Shown: positions 1 through 6,456 of the stretch, in pieces
Layout of the letters: every line of letters starts with the position of its first letter
How positions within the stretch are numbered: position 1 is the stretch's first letter
Program-made: the position numbers and the translations under genes
Assembly (NCBI GenBank): GCA_937916485.1
Contig: CALFSV010000256.1
Coordinates: 46,581 to 110,580 of the forward strand
Source of the DNA: an uncultured Paracoccaceae bacterium
Lineage (GTDB): Bacteria > Pseudomonadota > Alphaproteobacteria > Rhodobacterales > Rhodobacteraceae
Length of the DNA: 64,000 bases
Direction of reading: 5' to 3'
Notes under the pieces: generated by a model
The model's input: only the letters and a program-made list of their open reading frames with translations
Database searches by the model: none
Told to the model about the DNA's origin: nothing

Positions 1-254
1 GTATCACCTCGTCCAACAACTACGGGCCGGACTACAAGGCGGCGTTTGACGGGATGTATCAGGACCTTGCCACGGAATTTGGCGTGGCTCTTTACCCCAA
101 CTTCTTTTCGGGGCTTCTGGATTTGGGAGAAGAGCGCGAGGCGCTGATGCGCTTTATGCAGGGCGACGGGATTCATCCCAATGCCGAAGGGGTCAGCCTG
201 ATCGTGGAGGCTCTTGGGCCGGACGTTCTGGCCCTGCTGGACCGGGCAGGGTAA
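1..254 (+). CDS. SGNH/GDSL esterase, 3' end only (TesA/arylesterase-like)
   Basis: The gene enters from the left edge. The frame is open from base 3, so the start lies outside the window. About 83 C-terminal residues are visible. They carry the block DGIHPNAEG, the Asp-x-x-His pair that completes the Ser-Asp-His triad of SGNH hydrolases (block V), and an upstream NNYGPDY segment, which resembles the NYG/P stretch of TesA-type periplasmic thioesterase/lysophospholipase enzymes. The family hydrolyses acyl esters or thioesters, usually in the periplasm. The Ser-containing GDSL block and any signal peptide are not visible, so the substrate and the location are inferred from the family. The next gene starts two bases after its stop, which suggests co-transcription. 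Confidence 0.8.
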   Translation, partial: ITSSNNYGPDYKAAFDGMYQDLATEFGVALYPNFFSGLLDLGEEREALMRFMQGDGIHPNAEGVSLIVEALGPDVLALLDRAG

Positions 255-256
255 CG

Positions 257-901
257 ATGCCCGGCCGGCTGTTCCTGACCCGCCCGATGGCCGAGGTTGC
301 GGCGTGGCTGGCAGGAACGGGGCCGGTCCTATCTGATGCGGTCTCAAATGACCCGGTTCCCAATGATCCGCCCCGTTACAACATCGCGCCGGACCAGCAG
401 GTCATCTGCAGGACTGCAGGAGGTCTGGAACACGCCCGTTGGGGCATGATCCCAGTGGGCCGGGTCAATGCCCGCGGCCGACCCGTGATGGAGACGATCG
501 TGAATGCCCGGTCCGAGACTGTCTTTGACAAAACGGCCTTTGCCGGGGTGGCGCGTGCCGTCGTGCCTGCGGATGGGTGGTACGAATGGACAGGCAAGGT
601 GCGATCAAAGACGGCATGGCGAATTGCGCGCAAGGATGGTGGCTTGATGGGCTTTGCCGCGATCCATGACGTCTGGTCAGCGCCCGGCGGGGCAGAGGTC
701 GCGCAGGTGGCGACGGTCACATGCCCACCAAATGGGGATGTGCGGGATATCCATGATCGGATGGGGGTAATCCTGGCGGCGGAACAGCTTGACGTCTGGC
801 TGCATGGTTCGGCCGAAGAGGCTGCTGAATTGATGCGGCCTTTGCCGGACGGCACGCTTTGCGTGGTCAAGGCAGATGCCGTGGACTGGTCCGGTGCCTA
901 G
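257..901 (+). CDS. SRAP-domain protein (YedK/HMCES family) with Pro2 in place of catalytic Cys2
   Basis: SRAP proteins bind abasic sites in single-stranded DNA. Their Cys2, exposed after Met removal, forms a thiazolidine crosslink with the open sugar. This 214-residue protein has the other active-site elements: NARSET (Asn83), GWYEW (Glu110) and IHDRM (His166), matching the Asn/Glu/His set known for E. coli YedK. Its N-terminus, however, reads MPGR and not MCGR: the second codon is CCC. The start is fixed by this alignment with the family N-terminus, and it sits two bases after the upstream esterase gene. A mature N-terminal Pro is expected because Met aminopeptidase cleaves Met-Pro. Whether it is inactive, DNA-binding only, or uses the Pro amine as a nucleophile cannot be read from sequence. 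Confidence 0.85.
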   Translation: MPGRLFLTRPMAEVAAWLAGTGPVLSDAVSNDPVPNDPPRYNIAPDQQVICRTAGGLEHARWGMIPVGRVNARGRPVMETIVNARSETVFDKTAFAGVARAVVPADGWYEWTGKVRSKTAWRIARKDGGLMGFAAIHDVWSAPGGAEVAQVATVTCPPNGDVRDIHDRMGVILAAEQLDVWLHGSAEEAAELMRPLPDGTLCVVKADAVDWSGA

Positions 902-970
902 CGGCATTTTGTTGCGGACCGGGCGTGACGAAGTCGCGCCCAGACCATTTTCAGGGGTGATCGCAGGCGA

Positions 971-1177
971 TCAGGCCAGGCTCAGATTGATTGCCGACTC
1001 ACGGCCATCACGGCCAGCTTCGATGTCGAAGGTCACTTTCTGGTTGTCCTGAAGGCCAGTCAGACCAGACCGCTCAACCGCGGAGATATGCACAAAAACA
1101 TCTTTGCTGCCGCCATCGGGAGCAATAAAACCATAGCCTTTTGTGGTGTTAAACCATTTCACGGTGCCAGTTGCCAT
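971..1177 (-). CDS. Cold-shock protein, CspA family (copy 1)
   Basis: A 68-residue single OB-fold protein, the standard CspA length. It starts [10 protein letters not shown] and has the RNA-binding motifs KGYGFI (RNP1-like) and VFVHIS (RNP2-like). CspA-family proteins bind single-stranded RNA and DNA, melt secondary structure and act as RNA chaperones or antiterminators in the cytoplasm. It is very similar to the second copy 250 bases away (differences include TTKGYG versus ATKGFG and NLSLA versus NLQLA), so this is a tandem paralogous pair on the same strand. A GAGGA-type ribosome site precedes the ATG. A short palindrome (958-973) overlaps the stop codon but has no T-run after it. Each gene has its own leader of more than 100 bases, as is common in csp genes regulated after transcription. 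Confidence 0.95.
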   Translation of the reverse strand: MATGTVKWFNTTKGYGFIAPDGGSKDVFVHISAVERSGLTGLQDNQKVTFDIEAGRDGRESAINLSLA

Positions 1178-1220
1178 CGTGTGTCTTCCTCAAGTTATCC
1201 GCTCGCGGGAGTGCAGCGGT

Positions 1221-1283
1221 CCGGCTCTGTCAGTGCTGATCGAGTGACTGGGCCGTAAGGAGACAGTGGTCGATAGAGGTAAC
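1221..1283 (-). promoter_or_regulatory. Leader/promoter block of csp copy 1, conserved with csp copy 2
   Basis: This stretch aligns with 1677-1744 upstream of the other csp gene. The shared parts are CGGCTC-GTCAGTG, then CTG-GGCCGT, then AAGGAGACAG-GGTCGA-AGAG-TAAC (plus-strand reading). Between block and start codon lies an imperfect stem with arms CCGCT (1199-1203) and AGCGG (1215-1219). The TA-rich far end of the block could be the -10 region, which would place most of the block in the 5' untranslated RNA. Conservation outside the coding sequence suggests a shared promoter and RNA element; thermosensing is an inference. Confidence 0.55.
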
Positions 1284-1376
1284 TTCGCCGCGTCCATATG
1301 ACGCGCCACAGCGAAAAAATCAAGGTTTAACGAAAAACGTAGCCTGTCGGCCATTCCTGACCGGGCTACCGTAGAA

Positions 1377-1404
1377 TAAAGAAGGGCGCCTTCCGGCGCC
1401 CTTC
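1377..1404 (-). terminator. Rho-independent terminator of csp copy 2
   Basis: A perfect 10-base stem (GAAGGGCGCC / GGCGCCCTTC, loop of four) lies 20 bases past the stop codon of the second csp gene. On the minus strand it is followed by TTTATT. It separates the two csp transcripts. Confidence 0.85.
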
Positions 1405-1424
1405 AAAAGCTTTTCTGCGAGGCC

Positions 1425-1631
1425 TTAGGCCAGCTGCAGATTGATCGCCGATTCGCGACCGTCACGGCCGGCTTCGATGTCGAAGGTGACCTTCTGGTCG
1501 TCCTTCAGGCCGGTCAGGCCGGAACGCTCAACAGCGGAAATATGGACGAAGACGTCCTTTTTGCCGCCATCGGGAGCGATAAAGCCAAAACCTTTGGTTG
1601 CATTGAACCATTTCACGGTGCCTGTGGCCAT
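1425..1631 (-). CDS. Cold-shock protein, CspA family (copy 2)
   Basis: A 68-residue OB-fold RNA chaperone with KGFGFI and VFVHIS nucleic-acid-binding motifs, nearly identical to the neighbouring copy. It has its own leader (1632-1744), which holds a stem with arms GCTGCC (1654-1659) and GGCAGC (1671-1676), and its own intrinsic terminator (1377-1404), so it is a monocistronic unit. The ATG is preceded by GGAGACATCACG, a usable ribosome site. Family role: binds single-stranded RNA, resolves secondary structure during cold shock or growth transitions. Whether this copy or its neighbour is the cold-inducible one cannot be told from sequence. Confidence 0.95.
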   Translation of the reverse strand: MATGTVKWFNATKGFGFIAPDGGKKDVFVHISAVERSGLTGLKDDQKVTFDIEAGRDGRESAINLQLA

Positions 1632-1676
1632 CGTGATGTCTCCTATCGTGTGCGCTGCCCGCGTAAGTGCGGCAGC

Positions 1677-1744
1677 CCGGCTCAGTCAGTGTCAAATCGA
1701 AGAACTGTGGCCGTTGAAGGAGACAGGGGTCGAAAGAGAATAAC
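1677..1744 (-). promoter_or_regulatory. Leader/promoter block of csp copy 2, conserved with csp copy 1
   Basis: Counterpart of the block at 1221-1283, with the same order of short identical words and nearly the same spacing. It lies directly upstream of the stem at 1654-1676 in the leader RNA. See the csp leader finding. Confidence 0.55.
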
Positions 1745-1834
1745 GTCTGCGAAGGACGCTATGCGCCTGTTTCGCAAAAATAGCAAGGATATTCGCGTGG
1801 GGGCTGCAGGCCGGTCGGAGGCGCGGACACCCGT

Positions 1835-2032
1835 TCAGATTGTTTCTGCAGACGGCATGGGCGACGCCGCTTCAGCCTCGCGGGCGACGAACTGGGCGTA
1901 GGCAAGGCCGACCGAGATGGGTCCGGCAACCGCCCAGAAGGCCAGGGCACCAAACAGTCCGAAACCAAACAGCACTGCGGCGATTGTTGCAGACAGCAGG
2001 CCCATCAGACCGAACAGGATGACGATTTGCAT
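1835..2032 (-). CDS. Small two-helix membrane protein, hypothetical
   Basis: A 65-residue protein starting MQIVILFGLMGLL. Two hydrophobic stretches (about residues 2-20 and 24-45) separated by a short Gly/Phe turn suggest a helical hairpin in the inner membrane. The C-terminal tail is polar (REAEAASPMPSAE). The frame extends further upstream, but this ATG is chosen because GAACGAGG lies about 8 bases before it and because the longer N-terminus is not hydrophobic and has odd composition. I do not recognise a family. It is convergent to nothing and shares the 3' side with the csp leader, so it is likely its own transcript. Confidence 0.55.
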   Translation of the reverse strand: MQIVILFGLMGLLSATIAAVLFGFGLFGALAFWAVAGPISVGLAYAQFVAREAEAASPMPSAETI

Positions 2033-2255
2033 TGGCGAACCCTCGTTCTTTTTGAGACGACTAGCACTTTGACTGAATAGCCCTAATACGGCGTAAATTG
2101 GGCGGCAATGCGGCAAGAGGCAAGAGCAACCCGCCAAGATGGCAAGATCGACGGCCCGATCACAAGATTGCGTCCAGCTTGTCGGTTGGCGCAGCCTCGG
2201 TTCTGGTGCTAGTCAGGTCATGTTGGTTAGCGTCATGCGAGGAGCGGTGGGAACG

Positions 2256-2558
2256 ATGCGGATTGCGGTGGCTCTTGTCATTGTCTTGGCACTTGGAAGT
2301 TGCGGCGGGAGGGCCAGCGGCCCCATTAGCGCATCGTGCCTTACAAGCGGCCGCTCGGCCGCCAATCCAGCCCTATGCTCGTGCATTCAGGGCGTTGCCG
2401 ATCAGATGCTGAGTAGCAGTGACCAAAATCGCGCTGCCGACTTCTTTGAAGACCCTGACAAGGCCCAGGTGACCCGCACCTCCGACAATCCGCTGACCGA
2501 GAATTTCTGGGAGCGGTATCGCCGATTTGCCGACACGGCGGAGGCGATCTGCGGCTGA
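2256..2558 (+). CDS. Small putative lipoprotein, conserved in Rhodobacteraceae, unknown function
   Basis: A 100-residue protein beginning MRIAVALVIVLALGSC, a signal peptide ending in a lipobox-like LGSC. The mature part has four more Cys (SCLTSG, LCSCIQ and the C-terminal ICG) and the acidic segment FFEDPDKAQ. The pattern CLTSGRS..N.ALC.CIQ..AD..LS.SDQ..AA.FF.DP resembles a small family I know from other Rhodobacteraceae, sometimes labelled arginine transporter without support. This ATG is chosen over an upstream in-frame ATG (2139) because the signal peptide starts here and GGAG/GGTGGGA precede it. It is likely a periplasmic, membrane-anchored protein with one or two disulfides. The function is unknown. 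Confidence 0.65.
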   Translation: MRIAVALVIVLALGSCGGRASGPISASCLTSGRSAANPALCSCIQGVADQMLSSSDQNRAADFFEDPDKAQVTRTSDNPLTENFWERYRRFADTAEAICG

Positions 2559-2562
2559 TGCC

Positions 2563-2988
2563 CTAGCGCAGGATGCCCCTTGCCTGCATCCGTCTGGCAT
2601 AGACGAACAAGGCCAACAGGATGACGACAATGGCAAGGCTGAAGATCGCGGCGAAGCTGCCCATAACCTCAAGGCTTGAAGGCTCGGCGATCCCGAAACT
2701 CCAGACCGAGGAGGCGGCCAGGCCCAAGATCGAAATTCCAAAGGCTGTCACAGCAAAGCGGGACCGTAGCAAAAGCAACAGCGACCCGGCGATAGAGCCC
2801 CAGACCCCAAAGGCCCAGGCCGCGTCGAACCACATTGGCCGTCCGTCCATCAGGGCGCGCTGAGGTTCGGTAAGCATGGCCAGGTATTCTGCGTTCCCCA
2901 GCTGGGTCATCAGATAATCATAGGCACCGCCAGCGTTCCACAAAAGCGACAGGATACCAACGATCCAAAGGTGAATGGGTGCGCGCAT
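2563..2988 (-). CDS. Four-helix inner-membrane protein, hypothetical
   Basis: A 141-residue protein with four predicted membrane helices (about residues 7-24, 54-74, 78-98, 108-132) and a conserved-looking N-terminal WNAGGAYDYLMTQ segment followed by a region ending in RPMWFDAAWAFGVWGS. This layout is common among small uncharacterised membrane proteins of Proteobacteria. The start codon is fixed by GAGGAG eight bases upstream. It begins 33 bases after the copper chaperone gene on the same strand and probably ends that operon, so a role alongside copper handling is possible but only inferred from position. Confidence 0.7.
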   Translation of the reverse strand: MRAPIHLWIVGILSLLWNAGGAYDYLMTQLGNAEYLAMLTEPQRALMDGRPMWFDAAWAFGVWGSIAGSLLLLLRSRFAVTAFGISILGLAASSVWSFGIAEPSSLEVMGSFAAIFSLAIVVILLALFVYARRMQARGILR

Positions 2989-3021
2989 GGCAAACTCCTC
3001 CTTGCGCGCACATTGAAGCAA

Positions 3022-3555
3022 TCAGTTGCTTTGGTCCATCGTCCCGTGATCCATCGTCCCGTGATCCATGGAGCCGTGATCCATTGAACCATGATCCATC
3101 GCGCCATGTTCCATTTCGGTCCGGTTCAGATCGACCTCGACCTCAAGGTCCAGCGTGAGTCCGCTTTGAAACACCAGCGTCAGGGGGATCAGGTCGCCTT
3201 GGGCCCATGTGTCCTTCACACCCATGAACATGACGTGATTGCCGCCACGCTCCATCACGATCTCGCCATCCGCAGGCAGCGGGAACCCTTCCGGAACGTG
3301 ACGCATCTGCATGACGCCTTCGCCGGCGTCGACATGCGTGTGCAGCTCAACCCGGGCGGCCGCGTTGGAGCGGGCGTCGATCAATTGGTCGTCGGTTGTG
3401 CTGGTGTTGTGGATGACCATGAAGGCCGCCCCGCTGGGTCCGCCGGGAAAGGCAGTGCGGGCATAGGCGTGATGGACTTCGATCCCGTCGGCAAAGGCCG
3501 GGAGGGCAAAGGTGAAAGTGGCGGCGCAGGCCACCAGAGCAGTCTTGAAAGACAT
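3022..3555 (-). CDS. Periplasmic copper chaperone PCu(A)C with a repeated His/Met tail
   Basis: A signal peptide (MSFKTALVACAATFTFALPAFA) leads a cupredoxin-like PCuAC domain. The Cu(I) ligand pattern of the family is present: His in ELHTH, Met residues in GVMQMRH, and the later HVMFMG. The family delivers copper to the CuA site of cytochrome c oxidase subunit II in the periplasm. At 177 residues it is longer than a minimal PCuAC domain because of a C-terminal tail of five MDHG-type repeats, encoded by 15-base tandem repeats. Such His/Met tails are known to bind Cu(II) and to help load the main site. It is the middle gene of a minus-strand unit with a secreted protein upstream and a membrane protein downstream. 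Confidence 0.92.
   Translation of the reverse strand: MSFKTALVACAATFTFALPAFADGIEVHHAYARTAFPGGPSGAAFMVIHNTSTTDDQLIDARSNAAARVELHTHVDAGEGVMQMRHVPEGFPLPADGEIVMERGGNHVMFMGVKDTWAQGDLIPLTLVFQSGLTLDLEVEVDLNRTEMEHGAMDHGSMDHGSMDHGTMDHGTMDQSN
3033..3116 (-). repeat. 15-bp tandem repeat encoding the MDHG(S/T) tail of the copper chaperone
   Basis: Five to six units of about 15 bases (core GTGATCCATSGWSCC in plus-strand reading) in tandem. Each codes for one Met-Asp-His-Gly-X unit. The units near the stop codon are the most alike, the outer ones more diverged, which suggests recent expansion at the 3' end of the gene. Confidence 0.85.
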
Positions 3556-3592
3556 CTGTCGTTTCCTTGATAAGGGTCTGAAAATAAGTGCT

Positions 3593-3937
3593 TCAGACCG
3601 ACAAGGGGGGCCCTCGCGAAGGGGGCAGGACAGATGCGGATTGCCCGGACCAGAGGGTTTGCCGAGCCGCGACAGCCAGTTGGGAAAGTTCGACCAGCGT
3701 CGGGGTAGCCTGCGGCAGGTCTAGGTCCGGCACAAAGGCCAGGGTGGCATCCGGGCAAATGTGGCCGGGGCCGACAGGCTTTCCCTCGGCATCAAGGGTA
3801 ACAGCGACAAGGCCACCGCCCAGACACAGAACCGCCTGATCCCCAAGTGCGACCTGCCCACGCGCCAGCGCAACCTGCTGGCCCGTGAAGGCCAGCAAGA
3901 GCGCGAGAACATATGCCAGAACTGAGGCGGGGCGCAT
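3593..3937 (-). CDS. Secreted protein of unknown function upstream of the copper chaperone
   Basis: A 114-residue protein with an N-terminal signal sequence (hydrophobic core AYVLALLLAF, likely cleavage after ALA) and two Cys (VLCLGG and HICPD). It is first in the unit with the PCuAC chaperone, 37 bases upstream of it. Small Cys-containing secreted proteins of the DUF2946 type often accompany copper chaperones, but the CPxC signature of that family is not seen here, so I do not assign it. The start ATG overlaps the edge of a 12-base palindrome, CGGGTTAACCCG (3938-3949), that could serve as an operator. Confidence 0.6.
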   Translation of the reverse strand: MRPASVLAYVLALLLAFTGQQVALARGQVALGDQAVLCLGGGLVAVTLDAEGKPVGPGHICPDATLAFVPDLDLPQATPTLVELSQLAVAARQTLWSGQSASVLPPSRGPPLSV

Positions 3938-4007
3938 CGGGTTAACCCGTCATGTCATTTTTGTCGCGGGCCCGGTCGGGCCTGCGTGCTTGAGTCAAAG
4001 ACCCGTA

Positions 4008-5327
4008 TCAAAGACCCGGATAGATCGGGAACCGGTCGCACAAGGCCTCAACCTCGGCGCGGACCTTGTCCTCGACCGCGGCATTGCCGTCTTCACCATT
4101 GGCAGCCAGCCCGTCGACAACCTCGACGATCCAGTCGGCAATCTGCCGGAACTCTGCCTCGCCAAAGCCGCGGGTGGTGCCGGCGGGGCTGCCCAGACGG
4201 ATGCCCGAGGTGATCGTCGGCTTTTCCGTGTCAAAGGGGATGCCGTTCTTGTTGGTGGTGATATGGGCGCGGCCAAGGGCCTTTTCGGTGGCATTGCCCT
4301 TTACCCCTTTGGGACGCAAATCGACCAGCATGAGGTGGGTGTCGGTGCCGCCTGTCACGATGTCGAGGCCGCCTTTCATCAACTGATCGGCCAGGGCCTG
4401 CGCGTTGCGAATGACCTGGCCCTGGTAAATCTTGAATTCCGGCTGCAGTGCCTCGCCAAAGGCGACGGCTTTGCCGGCGATCACATGCATCAACGGGCCG
4501 CCCTGAATGCCGGGGAAGATGGCCGAGTTGAACTTTTTGGCCAGCGCCTCGTCATTGGTCAGGATCATGCCGCCGCGCGGTCCGCGCAGGGTCTTGTGGG
4601 TGGTCGTCGTAGCGACGTGGGCATGGGGGAAGGGCGAGGGGTAAAGCCCGGCCGCCACAAGCCCTGCAAAATGGGCCATGTCGACCAGCAGGTACGCCCC
4701 GACGGAATCCGCAATCTCGCGCATTTTGGCAAAGTCGATGATGCGCGGAATGGCCGAGCCACCGGCGATCAGCATCTTGGGCTGATGCTCGGTCGCCAGT
4801 TCCTGGATCTGCTCGTAGTCGATTTCCAGATCCTGCTGGCGCACGCCGTACTGGATGGCGTTGAACCACTTGCCCGACTGGTTGGGCCTCGCGCCGTGGG
4901 TCAGGTGGCCACCGGCATCAAGGCTCATCCCCAGAATGGTGTCACCGGGGGCCAGAAGGGCGGTGAACACGCCCTGATTGGCCTGGCTGCCCGAGTTGGG
5001 CTGTACGTTGGCAAAGCCGCAATCAAACAGCTCACAGGCCCGTTCGATGGCCAGGTTCTCGGCGATGTCGACGAACTGGCACCCGCCATAGTAGCGGCGG
5101 CCGGGATAGCCTTCGGCGTATTTGTTGGTCAGGACCGAACCCTGCGCCTCCATCACGGCGGCCGAGACGATGTTCTCTGAGGCGATCAGCTCAATCTCTT
5201 TGCGCTGGCGGCCAAGCTCGGCCTGCATGGCGGCATGGATGGCCGGGTCGCGGGTGGCCAGCGTTTCGGTGAAAAAGCCGCTGTCGGTGGTCAGGCTGTC
5301 GGCGTTAGGCCGGGCGGGGGCGTTCAT
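4008..5327 (-). CDS. glyA: Serine hydroxymethyltransferase
   Basis: A PLP enzyme of 439 residues, close to the usual 415-435. It interconverts serine and glycine with tetrahydrofolate, the main source of one-carbon units, in the cytoplasm. Visible landmarks: LIASENIVS near the N-terminus, the [14 protein letters not shown] loop, [11 protein letters not shown], and the PLP-binding lysine in [14 protein letters not shown]. The C-terminal [14 protein letters not shown] substrate-binding segment is intact. The start is placed at MNAPARPN: a 19-residue upstream extension is Arg/His/Lys-rich and unlike the family. It is a single gene on the minus strand, divergent from the NAD kinase. In a roseobacter with carnitine and betaine degradation genes (see below) it would also process glycine from betaine demethylation. 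Confidence 0.97.
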   Translation of the reverse strand: MNAPARPNADSLTTDSGFFTETLATRDPAIHAAMQAELGRQRKEIELIASENIVSAAVMEAQGSVLTNKYAEGYPGRRYYGGCQFVDIAENLAIERACELFDCGFANVQPNSGSQANQGVFTALLAPGDTILGMSLDAGGHLTHGARPNQSGKWFNAIQYGVRQQDLEIDYEQIQELATEHQPKMLIAGGSAIPRIIDFAKMREIADSVGAYLLVDMAHFAGLVAAGLYPSPFPHAHVATTTTHKTLRGPRGGMILTNDEALAKKFNSAIFPGIQGGPLMHVIAGKAVAFGEALQPEFKIYQGQVIRNAQALADQLMKGGLDIVTGGTDTHLMLVDLRPKGVKGNATEKALGRAHITTNKNGIPFDTEKPTITSGIRLGSPAGTTRGFGEAEFRQIADWIVEVVDGLAANGEDGNAAVEDKVRAEVEALCDRFPIYPGL

Positions 5328-5535
5328 CGGGCAATCGTCCTTATGGCGGGTCCGGGTGACCGGGATCTTGGGATGGGCTCTCATACCTCAAGGTTGGGCC
5401 CTCCAAAAGTGACAAAACGACCCTACCCCTGCCGGGCACGGCGTTACCCGTTTTAATCGCCCGGATCGATTGCCGGGTTGCGTTTCGAATGGTCCTACCC
5501 GACAACTGCTACAGGGCAAGGAGGACGCCGCCATC

Positions 5536-6300
5536 ATGACCCCCCGCAAGATTGCCTTCGCGGCGAGCGATGCGCCGCTGGCCCAGGAGGCCCTTGAGGC
5601 CCTGACCGCCCATTACGGCAATGCCCCGTTGGACGAGGCAGAGGTGATCGTGGCGCTGGGCGGTGACGGGTTCATGTTGCAAACCCTGCACGCGACCGAA
5701 CATCTGGCCTCTCCGGTCTACGGCATGAACCGTGGCACCGTCGGCTTCTTGATGAACGCCTACGCCGCAGACGACCTGCCGGACCGCTTGGCGGCTGCGG
5801 AAGAGGCGGTCATTAACCCACTTGCGATGACGGCAACAACGCTGTCGGGCATCCAGCACCGGGCCTTGGCGATCAATGAAGTCAGCCTGTTGCGGGCCGG
5901 GCCGCAGGCGGCCAAGCTGCGGATCACCATCGACGGTAAACTGCGCCTTGAGGAACTGGTCTGCGATGGTGCGCTTGTCGCGACACCCGCCGGATCGACC
6001 GCCTACAACTATTCTGCCCATGGCCCGATCGTTCCCATCGGGGCCGAGATTCTCGCCCTGACAGCCATCGCCCCCTTCCGGCCCCGCCGCTGGCGCGGCG
6101 CGCTTTTGCCCAAATCGGCGATCGTGCGATTCGATGTGATCGAGCCTGAGCGGCGTCGGGTCATGGCAGACGCAGACTCCCGATCGGTCGCGGATGTGGT
6201 TTCGGTCGAAATCCGCAGCGAGCCAATGGTTGAGCATCGGATCCTGTTTGATCCGGGCCATGGTCTGGATGAGCGGCTTATTCGCGAACAGTTTGCTTAG
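5536..6300 (+). CDS. nadK: NAD kinase
   Basis: Phosphorylates NAD+ to NADP+ in the cytoplasm. The 254-residue length fits the short alphaproteobacterial form. Diagnostic motifs are present: the GGDGF loop (VALGGDGFML), NRGTVGFLMN, NEVSLLR and ATPAGSTAYN, which together form the nucleotide and metal site. The ATG at 5536 is chosen because GCAAGGAGGAC sits just before it and because MTPRKIAFAAS aligns with the expected N-terminal beta strand; an upstream in-frame ATG would add 22 unrelated residues. It has its own promoter space (about 200 bases) facing glyA. Confidence 0.96.
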   Translation: MTPRKIAFAASDAPLAQEALEALTAHYGNAPLDEAEVIVALGGDGFMLQTLHATEHLASPVYGMNRGTVGFLMNAYAADDLPDRLAAAEEAVINPLAMTATTLSGIQHRALAINEVSLLRAGPQAAKLRITIDGKLRLEELVCDGALVATPAGSTAYNYSAHGPIVPIGAEILALTAIAPFRPRRWRGALLPKSAIVRFDVIEPERRRVMADADSRSVADVVSVEIRSEPMVEHRILFDPGHGLDERLIREQFA

Positions 6301-6456
6301 GCTGATCACAACCATCTGTTTCAGAATGATAAATCATGGCCTTGCCGTCCGGCAGACCCTTTGTCTTGCCCGACCAGGAGGTCACGCCGGGGGCATCGTG
6401 CCACGCCCCCGCCGCGCCTAGCCCGGCACGTGGGGCCGGCAGACTGTGCTGTTCGA

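Noticed and set aside
958..973. Palindrome overlapping the stop codon of csp copy 1 as terminator
   Set aside because: No T-run follows on the minus strand, so I did not call it an intrinsic terminator.
3960..4007. GGCCCG/CGGGCC stem after glyA as terminator
   Set aside because: The A/T run is on the wrong side for the glyA strand (A's, not T's).
3885..5180. A long open frame on the plus strand antisense to glyA
   Set aside because: It lies wholly opposite glyA, whose product is clear from motifs, and its translation has no recognisable domains; GC-rich codon bias yields such shadows.
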